From an uncultured Prevotellaceae bacterium (GTDB taxonomy: Bacteria > Bacteroidota > Bacteroidia > Bacteroidales > Bacteroidaceae), in NCBI GenBank assembly GCA_900321835.1, contig ONXQ01000014.1, forward strand, positions 1 to 33,092: a stretch of 33,092 nt of DNA, written 5' to 3'. Below the pieces are notes generated by a model. The model was not told the DNA's origin. It saw only the letters and a program-made list of their open reading frames with translations, and did not search any database. Position 1 is the stretch's first letter. The number at the start of each line of letters is the position of its first letter. This document shows, piece by piece, positions 1-9,737 of the stretch. Made by a program: the position numbers and the translations under genes.

Positions 1-59
1 GTGTCAAGCAAGGTGCCGTCGAGGTCGAACAGCGCTGCCTTGAACTTTCTGTCAATCAT
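1..59 (-). CDS. HAD-family phosphatase, N-terminal fragment
   Basis: Only the first 19 codons lie in the window. They read M-I-D-R-K-F-K-A-A-L followed by FDLDGTLLD, the DxDGT motif I of haloacid dehalogenase-superfamily phosphatases, whose first Asp is the nucleophile. The phosphoglycolate phosphatase or beta-phosphoglucomutase subgroup is likely but cannot be resolved from this fragment. The ATG (57-59) overlaps the last 8 bases of the upstream hydrolase gene on the same strand, so the two are probably translationally coupled. Confidence 0.8.
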   Translation of the reverse strand, partial: MIDRKFKAALFDLDGTLLD

Positions 60-897
60 GTCCGAATAAGTTTAACTGCGACGGTTCGCCGTCTGTTCCG
101 AGCGTCCACGGCCCTGTGGGCACACCACGACGCAGCACGTCGAGTTGGAAGTCCTTTCCTGCAATGATTCCGTACTGACGGAGTTTCATCTCGACCGTCT
201 TGCGAGCCAGTTCGGGATGGTTGTTTTCCTCGCTCAAATGGCAAAGCCAGACGTTGCGCAGCCCTTCGTGGAAATTCTCGGCCAAAGCCTCAGCACACTG
301 GCTGTTGCTCAGGTGTCCTGTGCCGCTACGGATGCGGTTCTGCAAATAGACGGGATAAGGGCCTTTTGCCAGCATCTCTTCGTCGTAGTCAGACTCCAGC
401 ACCACATAATTGCTGCGCAAGATGTACTGCCGCACCACATCGGTCACACAGCCGACGTCGGTCATCAGCGTAAACACTTCGCCGTCGGACTCAATGCAAT
501 AGCCCACATTCTCGGCTGAATCATGAGGCAGGACAAAAGGAGTGATGCTCAGGCTGCCTAAATGCATCGGAGCATCCGTCTCTATGTTTGTCCTCCACTC
601 AACATCCACTTTGCGGGTCGTATGATAGTTGCGCACCATGCCTTCATGCACCTTCTCCGTCGCATAGACCTTCAGTTTGTATTCGGCACTCACATAGCCT
701 GCCGCCTTGGTATGGTCGGCATGGTCATGGGTGACGAGAATGCCACGCAAGAGCGAAGTACGCACATTGTACTCACGGAAATAGCGCTTCAACTGACGAA
801 TGCCCACGCCGGCATCAATCAGCACAGCATCTTTCCCATTCGTGAGATAGGAGCAATTTCCGCAACTTCCACTGCCAAAACTTATGAATTGTAGCAT
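52..897 (-). CDS. MBL-fold metallo-hydrolase, YycJ/WalJ-like
   Basis: A 281-residue metallo-beta-lactamase-fold hydrolase. The N-terminus shows the SFGSGSCGNCSYL signature typical of the YycJ/WalJ (VicX) subgroup. The metal-binding motif HDHADH is at residues 57-62, and later His/Asp ligands appear in LPHDSAENVGY and in LMTDVG. Length matches the family. YycJ proteins in Firmicutes sit with a two-component system and have been described as nucleases acting on DNA; here the neighbour is a HAD phosphatase overlapping by 8 bp, so the function is inferred from family only. The frame is open further upstream, but that extension is low-complexity Phe-rich sequence crossing the promoter, so the ATG at 895-897 was chosen. 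Confidence 0.85.
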   Translation of the reverse strand: MLQFISFGSGSCGNCSYLTNGKDAVLIDAGVGIRQLKRYFREYNVRTSLLRGILVTHDHADHTKAAGYVSAEYKLKVYATEKVHEGMVRNYHTTRKVDVEWRTNIETDAPMHLGSLSITPFVLPHDSAENVGYCIESDGEVFTLMTDVGCVTDVVRQYILRSNYVVLESDYDEEMLAKGPYPVYLQNRIRSGTGHLSNSQCAEALAENFHEGLRNVWLCHLSEENNHPELARKTVEMKLRQYGIIAGKDFQLDVLRRGVPTGPWTLGTDGEPSQLNLFGHD

Positions 898-912
898 TAC
901 GATTGTTCTTTT

Positions 913-960
913 CTGCTGCAAAGGTACGACAAATATGTGAAAAGTGAAATGTGAAAAGTG
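913..960 (-). promoter_or_regulatory. Promoter cassette of the YycJ-like gene
   Basis: On the minus strand the -7 element TACCTTTG lies at 919-926, about 20 nt before the start codon. Upstream of it are repeated TTTTCAC heptamers (about 937-960) where a -33 element is expected. The same 48-bp arrangement, differing at 5 positions, occurs upstream of the CorA gene at 31645-31692. Confidence 0.65.
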
Positions 961-1002
961 AAAAAATAATGGAAAGAAAGTGAATGTATCCAAAAAAGTG
1001 TG

Positions 1003-1010
1003 TACATTTG
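1003..1010 (+). promoter_or_regulatory. -7 promoter element of the DUF4923 gene
   Basis: TACATTTG is a full match to the Bacteroidota -7 consensus TAnnTTTG and lies 46 nt upstream of the ATG at 1057. No convincing -33 TTTG is visible at 19-21 nt spacing. The region also carries the divergent promoter of the YycJ-like gene. Confidence 0.55.
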
Positions 1011-1056
1011 CAGACACATTTACATTTCTCAACACTTATAAAAAAAACAAAAAAAC

Positions 1057-1695
1057 ATGAAGAAAACAACATTTCTTGCTGCTGCACTGATGAGCGGCGC
1101 ACTGACCATTTGCAGTTGCGGTGGTCTGGGTGCATTGACAACCCCAACAACATCAACGACGTCATCCTCCGGAATCGACACCGGCAACCTGCTCGGCGGT
1201 CTGCTTGGCCAACTCATCGGTGGCCTGACCAACGAAAGCAGCATTGTCGGCACATGGGTTTACAGCGAACCCTCCGTGCAGTTTGAGAGCGAGAACTTCC
1301 TGGCCCAGGCAGGCGGCGCTGTTGCCAGTTCGGCTGTCGTCAACAAAGTGACACCCTACTACCAGAAGATTGGCATCACGCCCGGCGCCTTCAAGATTAC
1401 TTTCAACCAGGACCACACGTGCACCTACACCATGAAGGGTCAGACCTACAACGGCACATACAGTTACGATTCTTCCAACAAGACCATCTCCATCAAGGGA
1501 CAGATTCTCACTTTCCCCTCGGCCTACGTCACTGTGACTGGCAACCAGATGGCGCTCACGTTCGACAGCACCAAACTGCTTACGCTGGCGCAGGGTCTTG
1601 CTTCTGCCTCGCAGAACGCTACCCTCTCCACCCTCTCTTCGCTCTCCAAGTCGTTCAACGGAATGAAGACTGGATTCATGTTTAAGAGACAATAA
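1057..1695 (+). CDS. DUF4923 family lipocalin-like lipoprotein
   Basis: A 212-residue exported protein of unknown function. The N-terminus M-K-K-T-T-F-L-A-A-A-L-M-S-G-A-L-T-I-C-S-C is a lipoprotein signal peptide, with Cys19 or Cys21 as the likely lipidated residue. A Thr/Ser-rich tether (about 29-40) and a Gly/Leu stretch follow. The body contains SIVGTWVYSEPSVQFESE and a later T-C-T-Y-T-M-K-G-Q-T-Y-N-G-T-Y segment, as in Bacteroidales DUF4923 proteins, where a GTW opening and beta-rich core resemble lipocalin folds. It ends with the family-like G-M-K-T-G-F-M-F. It is monocistronic, with its own promoter and a strong terminator. Assignment rests on family resemblance; no enzymatic residues are evident. 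Confidence 0.8.
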   Translation: MKKTTFLAAALMSGALTICSCGGLGALTTPTTSTTSSSGIDTGNLLGGLLGQLIGGLTNESSIVGTWVYSEPSVQFESENFLAQAGGAVASSAVVNKVTPYYQKIGITPGAFKITFNQDHTCTYTMKGQTYNGTYSYDSSNKTISIKGQILTFPSAYVTVTGNQMALTFDSTKLLTLAQGLASASQNATLSTLSSLSKSFNGMKTGFMFKRQ

Positions 1696-1712
1696 CAGAC
1701 CCATCAGACCAT

Positions 1713-1852
1713 CAGACCCAACCCCGGCCCCTCCCTGGAGGGAGGGGAGTATAAACCAAGAGACCCTCACAGGCATACTCGCTTGTGAGGGTCTCTTTCT
1801 ATTATTTAGTAACTCCTCCCCTCCCTCCAGGGAGGGGCTGGGGGTGGGTCTG
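1713..1852. repeat. Inverted repeat enclosing the terminator
   Basis: Two arms (1713-1750 and 1812-1852) are near-perfect reverse complements. Each contains a local palindrome, CCCCTCCCTGGAGGGAGGGG on the left and its centre-variant on the right. The arms flank the 13-bp terminator hairpin, so the whole block could fold as one long structure between convergent genes. This GC-rich repeat style is seen between genes in Bacteroidales (inference from general knowledge). Confidence 0.7.
1759..1806 (+). terminator. Intrinsic terminator of the DUF4923 gene
   Basis: A perfect 13-bp stem, AGAGACCCTCACA (1759-1771) with TGTGAGGGTCTCT (1784-1796), has a 12-nt loop and is followed by a T-rich run (TTTCTATTATTT). 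The T-tract favours the plus strand, though the hairpin could also help end the convergent beta-galactosidase transcript. Confidence 0.85.
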
Positions 1853-1865
1853 GTTATTCTGTCTA

Positions 1866-4985
<3,120 letters not shown>

Positions 4986-5000
4986 TTAGCGTTTACCCTG

Positions 5001-5008
5001 CAAATATA
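5001..5008 (-). promoter_or_regulatory. -7 promoter element of the beta-galactosidase gene
   Basis: On the minus strand this reads TATATTTG, matching TAnnTTTG, 33 nt upstream of the ATG at 4967. No -33 TTTG is found at the right spacing. Confidence 0.55.
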
Positions 5009-5121
5009 AACAAAAAATGGGAGAACGCCCCATATTTTTCAGAAAAAACGCTGTCCCCCCCTTGCCTTTTGCGTTTTTTCACGCTCTTCCCCACCCTTCG
5101 CCGTGCTGCAGTACCAAAAAA

Positions 5122-5205
5122 ATTCCACAGCGTTGGTACAACCGTACCAACGCAGTGGTACAAAAGTTTCAACGCAGTGGTACCGTCGTACCACCGCAGT
5201 GGTAC
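5122..5205. repeat. Iterated 18-bp palindromes with 22-bp period
   Basis: Four 18-bp units begin exactly 22 bp apart (5122, 5144, 5166, 5188), separated by 4-nt spacers AACC, AAAA and CGTC. The clearest units are GTACCAACGCAGTGGTAC (5144-5161) and GTACCACCGCAGTGGTAC (5188-5205), each an inverted repeat GTACCA-N6-TGGTAC. The first unit is degenerate (12 of 18 matches). A further hairpin with a 7-bp stem, GCGCACG/CGTGCGC, follows at 5219-5236. Short open frames through this array are Trp/Tyr/Val-rich repeat translations and are not considered genes. Confidence 0.75.
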
Positions 5206-5266
5206 TCTCTGTGAACTCGCGCACGCTCACGTGCGCTTCCCAAAGCAGAATGAAATTCTTCAAATC

Positions 5267-6028
5267 TCTGCGTATTTCTGCGATTTCTGCGTGAAAAAAA
5301 TGCTGCTGTCTGCGTGACGACCCATAAAAGGCTTGAATTATTTTTATCCCGAAAGAATGCGAAAAGGTCGAAAAACACGAAAAAAATTTTTTGAAATAAT
5401 TTCTGAATAATTTCTGGTAATTTCTTTCAGAAGGAAAAGGCGTTGTTGTTTCACGCAGAAATCTCAGAAATACGCAGAAAGAGGATGAGGAATTAGTTGT
5501 CAAGAGTTGTCCTTGTTGTCTTTTTAATAATAAAACTTTTTGATTATCCGCAATCGTACCACCATAGTAGCCGAAGGACCAAAATCTCGGGTGTGTGGTA
5601 TTTTTGCGGATAATCAATTAAAACGTCGGTTGTTTTTCAAAGACAACTCAGACAAATGAAAACAACTTATTTATTCTTTTCTGCGTATTTCAGCGATTTC
5701 TGCGTGAGAAAAATGCTGCTGTCTGCGTGAAGACCCATAAAAGGCGTGACTCTTTTTTTATCACGAAAGAGTGCGAAAAACACGAAAAAAAAAATTTTTT
5801 GAAATAATTTCTGAATAATTTCTGGACATTTCTTTCAGAAGGAAAAGGCGTTGTTGTTTCACGCAGAAATCTCAGAAATACGCAGAAAGAGGATGAGGAA
5901 TTAGTTGTCAAAAGTTGTCCTTGTTGTCTTTTTAATCATAAAACGTCGGTTGTTTTTCAAAGACGACTCAGACAACTTAAAACAACTTTTTTATTCTTTT
6001 CCGCGTATTTCTGAGATTTCTGCGTGAG
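5267..6028. repeat. Compound dispersed repeat, two tandem units
   Basis: Two units, about 320 bp each without the insertion, are arranged as R-X-L-core-R-X-L-core-R. R is a 28-bp end at 5267-5294, 5680-5707 and 6001-6028. L is its near reverse complement at 5451-5480 and 5859-5888. X and core segments of the two units align closely. The first core contains a nested insertion (5537-5618). An L-core-R copy without X is found at 21425-21589. Cores hold further inverted GTTGTC/GACAAC motifs, so each can fold into a long hairpin. No open frame here resembles a protein; with the array at 5122-5205 this accounts for the 1.1-kb gene-free region. Confidence 0.8.
5531..5624. mobile_element. Nested 82-bp MITE-like palindromic insertion
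   Basis: The insertion (5537-5618) is flanked by the direct repeat TAAAAC (5531-5536 and 5619-5624). The two other copies of the host repeat (around 5937-5946 and 21505-21512) have a single AAAAC-GTCGG junction at this point, so the empty site is known. The ends are 14-bp perfect inverted repeats, TTGATTATCCGCAA (5540-5553) and TTGCGGATAATCAA (5604-5617). Pairing continues imperfectly inward through TACCACC/GTGTGGTA. It is too short to encode a transposase and would have moved in trans. Confidence 0.75.
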
Positions 6029-6071
6029 AAAAAAACAAGCGAAACTTAAAATATTCTTTTTTTATTATTCT

Positions 6072-6103
6072 TTTGCCATTCCCCTCCTTTTTTTGTACCT
6101 TTG
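6072..6103 (+). promoter_or_regulatory. Promoter of the hsdM-fic-hsdS operon
   Basis: The -33 TTTG (6072-6075) and -7 TACCTTTG (6096-6103) are separated by 20 nt, a full match to the Bacteroidota primary-sigma consensus. The ATG of hsdM follows at 6127, giving a leader of about 18 nt. The promoter lies 44 bp beyond the end of the compound repeat. Confidence 0.8.
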
Positions 6104-6126
6104 CGCCAAACTGAAACACTATCACT

Positions 6127-7619
6127 ATGATAACAGGCGAGATTAAGAACCGAATCGACAGCATTTGGGACACGTTTTGGACAGGCGGAATCACCAACTC
6201 AATCACCATCTTGGAGCAGATGACGTATCTGTTCTTCATGAAGATGCTCGATGACGCGCAGCGCACGAAGGAGGCGAATGCCAATGCCTTCGGCGTGGCG
6301 GTCAAAGACCCTGTCTTCAAGTCGGGAATGTGGCACAATCCCGACACCGACCGCGACGTCGATTACGAGAACCTGCGCTGGAGCGTGTTCCGCAACAAAG
6401 AGCCTGAGACGATGTTCCGCATCGTCAGCAAGGACGCTTTCGTCTTCATCAAAAATCTCAACGAGGGCAAGGAATCGGCCTACAGCCGTTTCATGCAGAA
6501 CGCCACGTTCCTCATCCAGTCGCCGCGCACGCTGACCAAGATTGTCGAGGGCATCGACCACCTCGACATGAACAACCGCGACACGATGGGCGACACCTAC
6601 GAGTACATTCTCGGCAAGATGGCTGCATCGGGCAACAATGGTCAGTTCCGTACGCCACGCCACATCATCCGCATGATGGTCGAACTCATGCAGCCGACTT
6701 TGAAAGATACGATTTGTGACCCTGCGATGGGCAGCGCAGGTTTCATTGTTGAGAGTGCCAAGTACATCAAGGAGCACTATGAAAAAGACCTGTTGAAGCG
6801 TGAGAATGCCGAGCACTACAAGAACGACATGTTCCACGGCTTCGACACAGACTTTACGATGCTGCGTATCGGAGCGATGAACCTGATGTTGCACGGAGCC
6901 GACAATCCTGACATTCAGTACCGCGACAGCCTTTCGACCGACAATCCCGACTCCAACCGCTACACGCTCTGTCTCGCCAATCCCCCTTTCACGGGAAGCC
7001 TCGACTACGATGCCGTCAGCAAGAATCTCTTGGCGTTGACACGCACGAAGAAGACCGAGTTGCTCTTTGTCAGCCTGTTCATCCGTATGTTGCAGGTCGG
7101 AGGTCGTTGTGCGAGTATCGTTCCCGACGGCGTGCTGTTCGGCAATAGCGGCGGTCACAAGTCCCTGCGCAAGGAACTATCGACAATCAGCGTCTGCAAG
7201 CCGTCATCTCCATGCCTTCGGGCGTGTTCCAACCCTATTCAGGCGTTTCGACGGCTGTGCTCATCTTCACCAAGACCAACGCAGGAGGAACGGACCGAGT
7301 GTGGTTCTACGACATGAAGGCAGACGGCTACACGCTCGACCAAAAGCGTACGGAGTGCCAAGAGAACGACATCCCCGATGTCATCGCACGTTTCAAGAAT
7401 TTGGCAGATGAGGCTAACCGCAGCCGCAAGGAACAGTCGTTCTTCGTGCCTGTCGAGGAAATCCGTGAGAAGGACTACGACCTCTCCATCAACAAGTACA
7501 AGGAGGTGGAGCGTCAGAAGGTGGAGTACGAAGCCCCCGACGTGATTCTTGGACGCATTGAGCAGTTGCAAGGCGAGATAACAAAGGCTTTCGATGAACT
7601 GAAAACGATGATACAATGA
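6127..7619 (+). pseudogene. hsdM: Type I RM methyltransferase subunit HsdM, frameshifted
   Basis: The N6-adenine methyltransferase subunit of a type I restriction-modification system. An HsdM N-terminal helical domain (IWDTFWTGGITNSITILEQM, residues 13-32) precedes the SAM-binding motif DPAMGSAGF (198-206) and the catalytic motif NPPF (285-288). The frame beginning at 6127 stays correct to GGHKSLRKEL, then shifts at about 7178. Homologous sequence (D-N-Q-R-L-Q-A-V, then ISMPSGVFQPYSGVSTAVL) continues in another frame to 7619. Restoring one base between 7177 and 7179 gives a 497-residue protein, the usual family length. No homopolymer or repeat lies at the break, so classic slipped-strand phase variation is unlikely. 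It is either a recent inactivating deletion or a sequence error. The 3' part overlaps fic by 4 bp (ATGA). Confidence 0.88.
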
Positions 7620-8587
7620 ACTACGTTCCTCCCTTTACCATCACCGACGAAATCCTTACGCTGATTGCAGAGATTGCCGAGGCAGTGGGGCATTTGAATG
7701 CGACTGCCGACCATCTGCCTACACCCCAATTGCGCAGGGAGAACCGCATCAAGACTATCCAATCGTCGCTCGCTATCGAAAACAATTCCTTGTCGATTCA
7801 GCAGGTGACAGCCATTCTTGAGGGTAAACGTGTGTTGGGTGCGCCCGACGAGATTCAGGAGGTTCGTAATGCCATCGACGCCTACGAACTGTTGCTTGAA
7901 CTCAACCCCTACAACGAGAAAGACCTCTTGCGGGCACATCGTCTGATGATGACCGACTTGGTGAAGGAGAATGGAAAATATCGGACAGGAGGCGTGGGTG
8001 TGTTCGACGGACGGCAAGTCGTTCACATGGCTCCACCTGCCGAACGAGTTCCCCAACTGATGAAAGACCTCATCCATTGGGTAAAAACGACGAAGGTACA
8101 TCCCCTTGTCAGCAGTTGTGTCTTTCATTATGAGTTTGAGTTTATCCATCCTTTTGCCGACGGTAACGGACGGATGGGACGCATGTGGCAGACGTTGCTT
8201 TTGATGCAGTGGAAGCCCATCTTCGCATGGATTCCTGTGGAAACCCTCGTCAAAGAACATCAACAAGACTACTACCATGCCATTGCCCAAAGCGACCGCG
8301 AAGCATCGAGCACACCCTTCATCACATTTATGCTCCGTTGCCTGTTGCTGACGATGCAGGAAATGGCAAAAAGTAACCTAAAAAGTAACCTAAAAAGTAA
8401 CCAAATCATTTTGTCTGCCATCCGTGAGAACCCCAACATCACCATTCTTGAATTGCAGGAAAAGACACGGCTTTCGGAGAGCGGAGTGAAGCGCGTGATT
8501 CGCCAACTGAAAGCCAATGGCACGATTCAAAGAATCGGCAGAACCAAAGGCGGACATTGGGAAATCTTGAAGGAGGAAGATGTATGA
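7616..8587 (+). CDS. Fic family AMP-transferase with winged-helix C-terminus
   Basis: A 323-residue Fic protein, predicted to transfer AMP (or another nucleotide moiety) to a target hydroxyl. The active-site motif HPFADGNGRMGR is at 178-189. The N-terminal autoinhibitory motif [S/T]xxxE[G/N] is present as S51-L-A-I-E55-N56, making this a class II, self-inhibited Fic. A Fic N-terminal helical region precedes the core. The C-terminus (about 270-320) looks like a winged helix (I-T-I-L-E-L-Q-E-K-T-R-L-S-E-S-G-V-K-R-V), linked by a three-times-repeated S-N-L-K segment. The gene overlaps hsdM and hsdS by 4 bp each (ATGA), so it is locked into the operon. Its target is unknown; a role in controlling the RM enzyme or a toxin-like role are both only inferences. 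Confidence 0.93.
   Translation: MNYVPPFTITDEILTLIAEIAEAVGHLNATADHLPTPQLRRENRIKTIQSSLAIENNSLSIQQVTAILEGKRVLGAPDEIQEVRNAIDAYELLLELNPYNEKDLLRAHRLMMTDLVKENGKYRTGGVGVFDGRQVVHMAPPAERVPQLMKDLIHWVKTTKVHPLVSSCVFHYEFEFIHPFADGNGRMGRMWQTLLLMQWKPIFAWIPVETLVKEHQQDYYHAIAQSDREASSTPFITFMLRCLLLTMQEMAKSNLKSNLKSNQIILSAIRENPNITILELQEKTRLSESGVKRVIRQLKANGTIQRIGRTKGGHWEILKEEDV
8368..8402 (+). repeat. 12-bp in-frame tandem repeat within fic
   Basis: Three near-perfect copies of AAAAAGTAACCT (8368-8379, 8380-8391, 8392-8402) encode the repeated S-N-L-K linker between the Fic core and the winged helix. Copy-number change would alter linker length without shifting the frame. Confidence 0.85.
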
Positions 8588-9681
8588 GAGAAGGTTGGGA
8601 ATATAAGAAATTAGGAGAGGTTTGCAATATATATCAACCCAAAACCATTTCTACCGAACAACTTGTAGAAGATGGGGATTATTTGGTATATGGAGCAAAT
8701 GGAATTATAGGACGTTACGATAAGTATAACCATGAGGAAAGTGAAGTCCTTATGACATGTCGTGGTGCAACATGTGGTACGATAAACGTATCCGAACCTT
8801 TTTCGTGGATTAATGGTAACGCTATGGTAGTCCATCCACTGAATGACCTCGTTGAAAAATCATATCTCTCTTTTTGTTTAAGAGGAATCAAATTGTCAGA
8901 TGTAATAACAGGAGCAGCACAACCCCAAATTACAAGACAAAAATTGTCCCCCAAAATAATTCCCGTTCCCCCTCTTTCCGTTCAGCAGTCGATAGTGTCG
9001 GAGTTGGATATGTTGAGTGGTTTGATAGCGAAGCATGAGGAGCAACTGAAAGCGTACGATGAACTTGCACAATCCATCTTCTATGACATGTTCGGAGACC
9101 CTGTCGAAAATGAAAAAGGATGGGAGGTGAAGAAGTTGGAAGAGATTGGAACTATCATAACAGGCAGTACTCCATCAACAAGAGATGAGAACAACTATAG
9201 TTCCAACGATTATAACTTCTTTAAGCCAAGTGATATTGCCAATGATACCATTTCATTGCTTACAGAATCTGAGTATTTTATTTCCGAGCATGCCTATGAG
9301 CAGTCACGGAAACTACCTATTGGAAGCGTTTTGGTAACTTGTATAGGCATTATTGGAAAGATTGGCATTTTACAGAAAGAAGCAACCTGCAACCAACAAA
9401 TCAATGCTGTCAAACCTAACGACAATACAACGCCCTTGTATTTGGCTTATTGTATAAGTGGTTTGAGAGTAATGCTTGAAAATATAGCAAATGCTCCTGT
9501 TGTCCCAATTATTAACAAAGGACAATTCTCAAATATACAAATCCCTCTTCCCCCTCTCTTGCTCCAACAATCCTTTGCGGAGAAGATAGAGGCGATAGAG
9601 CGTCAGAAGGAGCGTATCAGGCAGTCGATGGCAGAGGTCAAGACGCTGTTTGACAGCCGTATGGACTACTACTTCAACTGA
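8584..9681 (+). CDS. hsdS: Type I RM specificity subunit HsdS
   Basis: The 365-residue DNA-recognition subunit that binds HsdM and HsdR and reads the bipartite target. Two target-recognition domains (about 1-140 and 183-325) each begin with a similar segment, GWEYKKLGEV near residue 4 and GWEVKKLEEI near 183, the usual internal repeat of HsdS. Helical spacers follow each (SVQQSIVSELDMLSGLIAKH and a C-terminal helix to the end). Both halves are complete. Recognition domains are clearly more AT-rich than the spacers and flanking genes, consistent with exchange by recombination. The start at 8584 overlaps the fic stop by 4 bp. No second hsdS, half-gene or recombinase is nearby, so there is no sign of an inverting specificity locus. 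Confidence 0.93.
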   Translation: MREGWEYKKLGEVCNIYQPKTISTEQLVEDGDYLVYGANGIIGRYDKYNHEESEVLMTCRGATCGTINVSEPFSWINGNAMVVHPLNDLVEKSYLSFCLRGIKLSDVITGAAQPQITRQKLSPKIIPVPPLSVQQSIVSELDMLSGLIAKHEEQLKAYDELAQSIFYDMFGDPVENEKGWEVKKLEEIGTIITGSTPSTRDENNYSSNDYNFFKPSDIANDTISLLTESEYFISEHAYEQSRKLPIGSVLVTCIGIIGKIGILQKEATCNQQINAVKPNDNTTPLYLAYCISGLRVMLENIANAPVVPIINKGQFSNIQIPLPPLLLQQSFAEKIEAIERQKERIRQSMAEVKTLFDSRMDYYFN

Positions 9682-9737
9682 CCAAAAATTGCACTGCGGT
9701 GCAGTTTTGAACGAAAAAACGACACACTTCGTGTGGA

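Noticed and set aside
815..1165. Upstream extensions and small frames around the YycJ-like/DUF4923 divergent region
   Set aside because: They read through promoter elements and heptamer repeats and give Phe/His-rich low-complexity peptides.
5122..5205. CRISPR array
   Set aside because: Repeats are 18 bp with only 4-nt spacers, there are no Cas genes, and spacers are far too short.
5017..5617. Short open frames across the repeat block (both strands)
   Set aside because: Their translations follow the DNA repeat units (Gln-Trp-Tyr, Asn-Ala-Val-Val patterns), have no start context, and differ between repeat copies.
7212..7619. Separate small gene after hsdM starting at M-P-S-G-V-F-Q-P
   Set aside because: The sequence is the direct continuation of the HsdM C-terminal region in another frame; a one-base deletion explains it better than a distinct gene.
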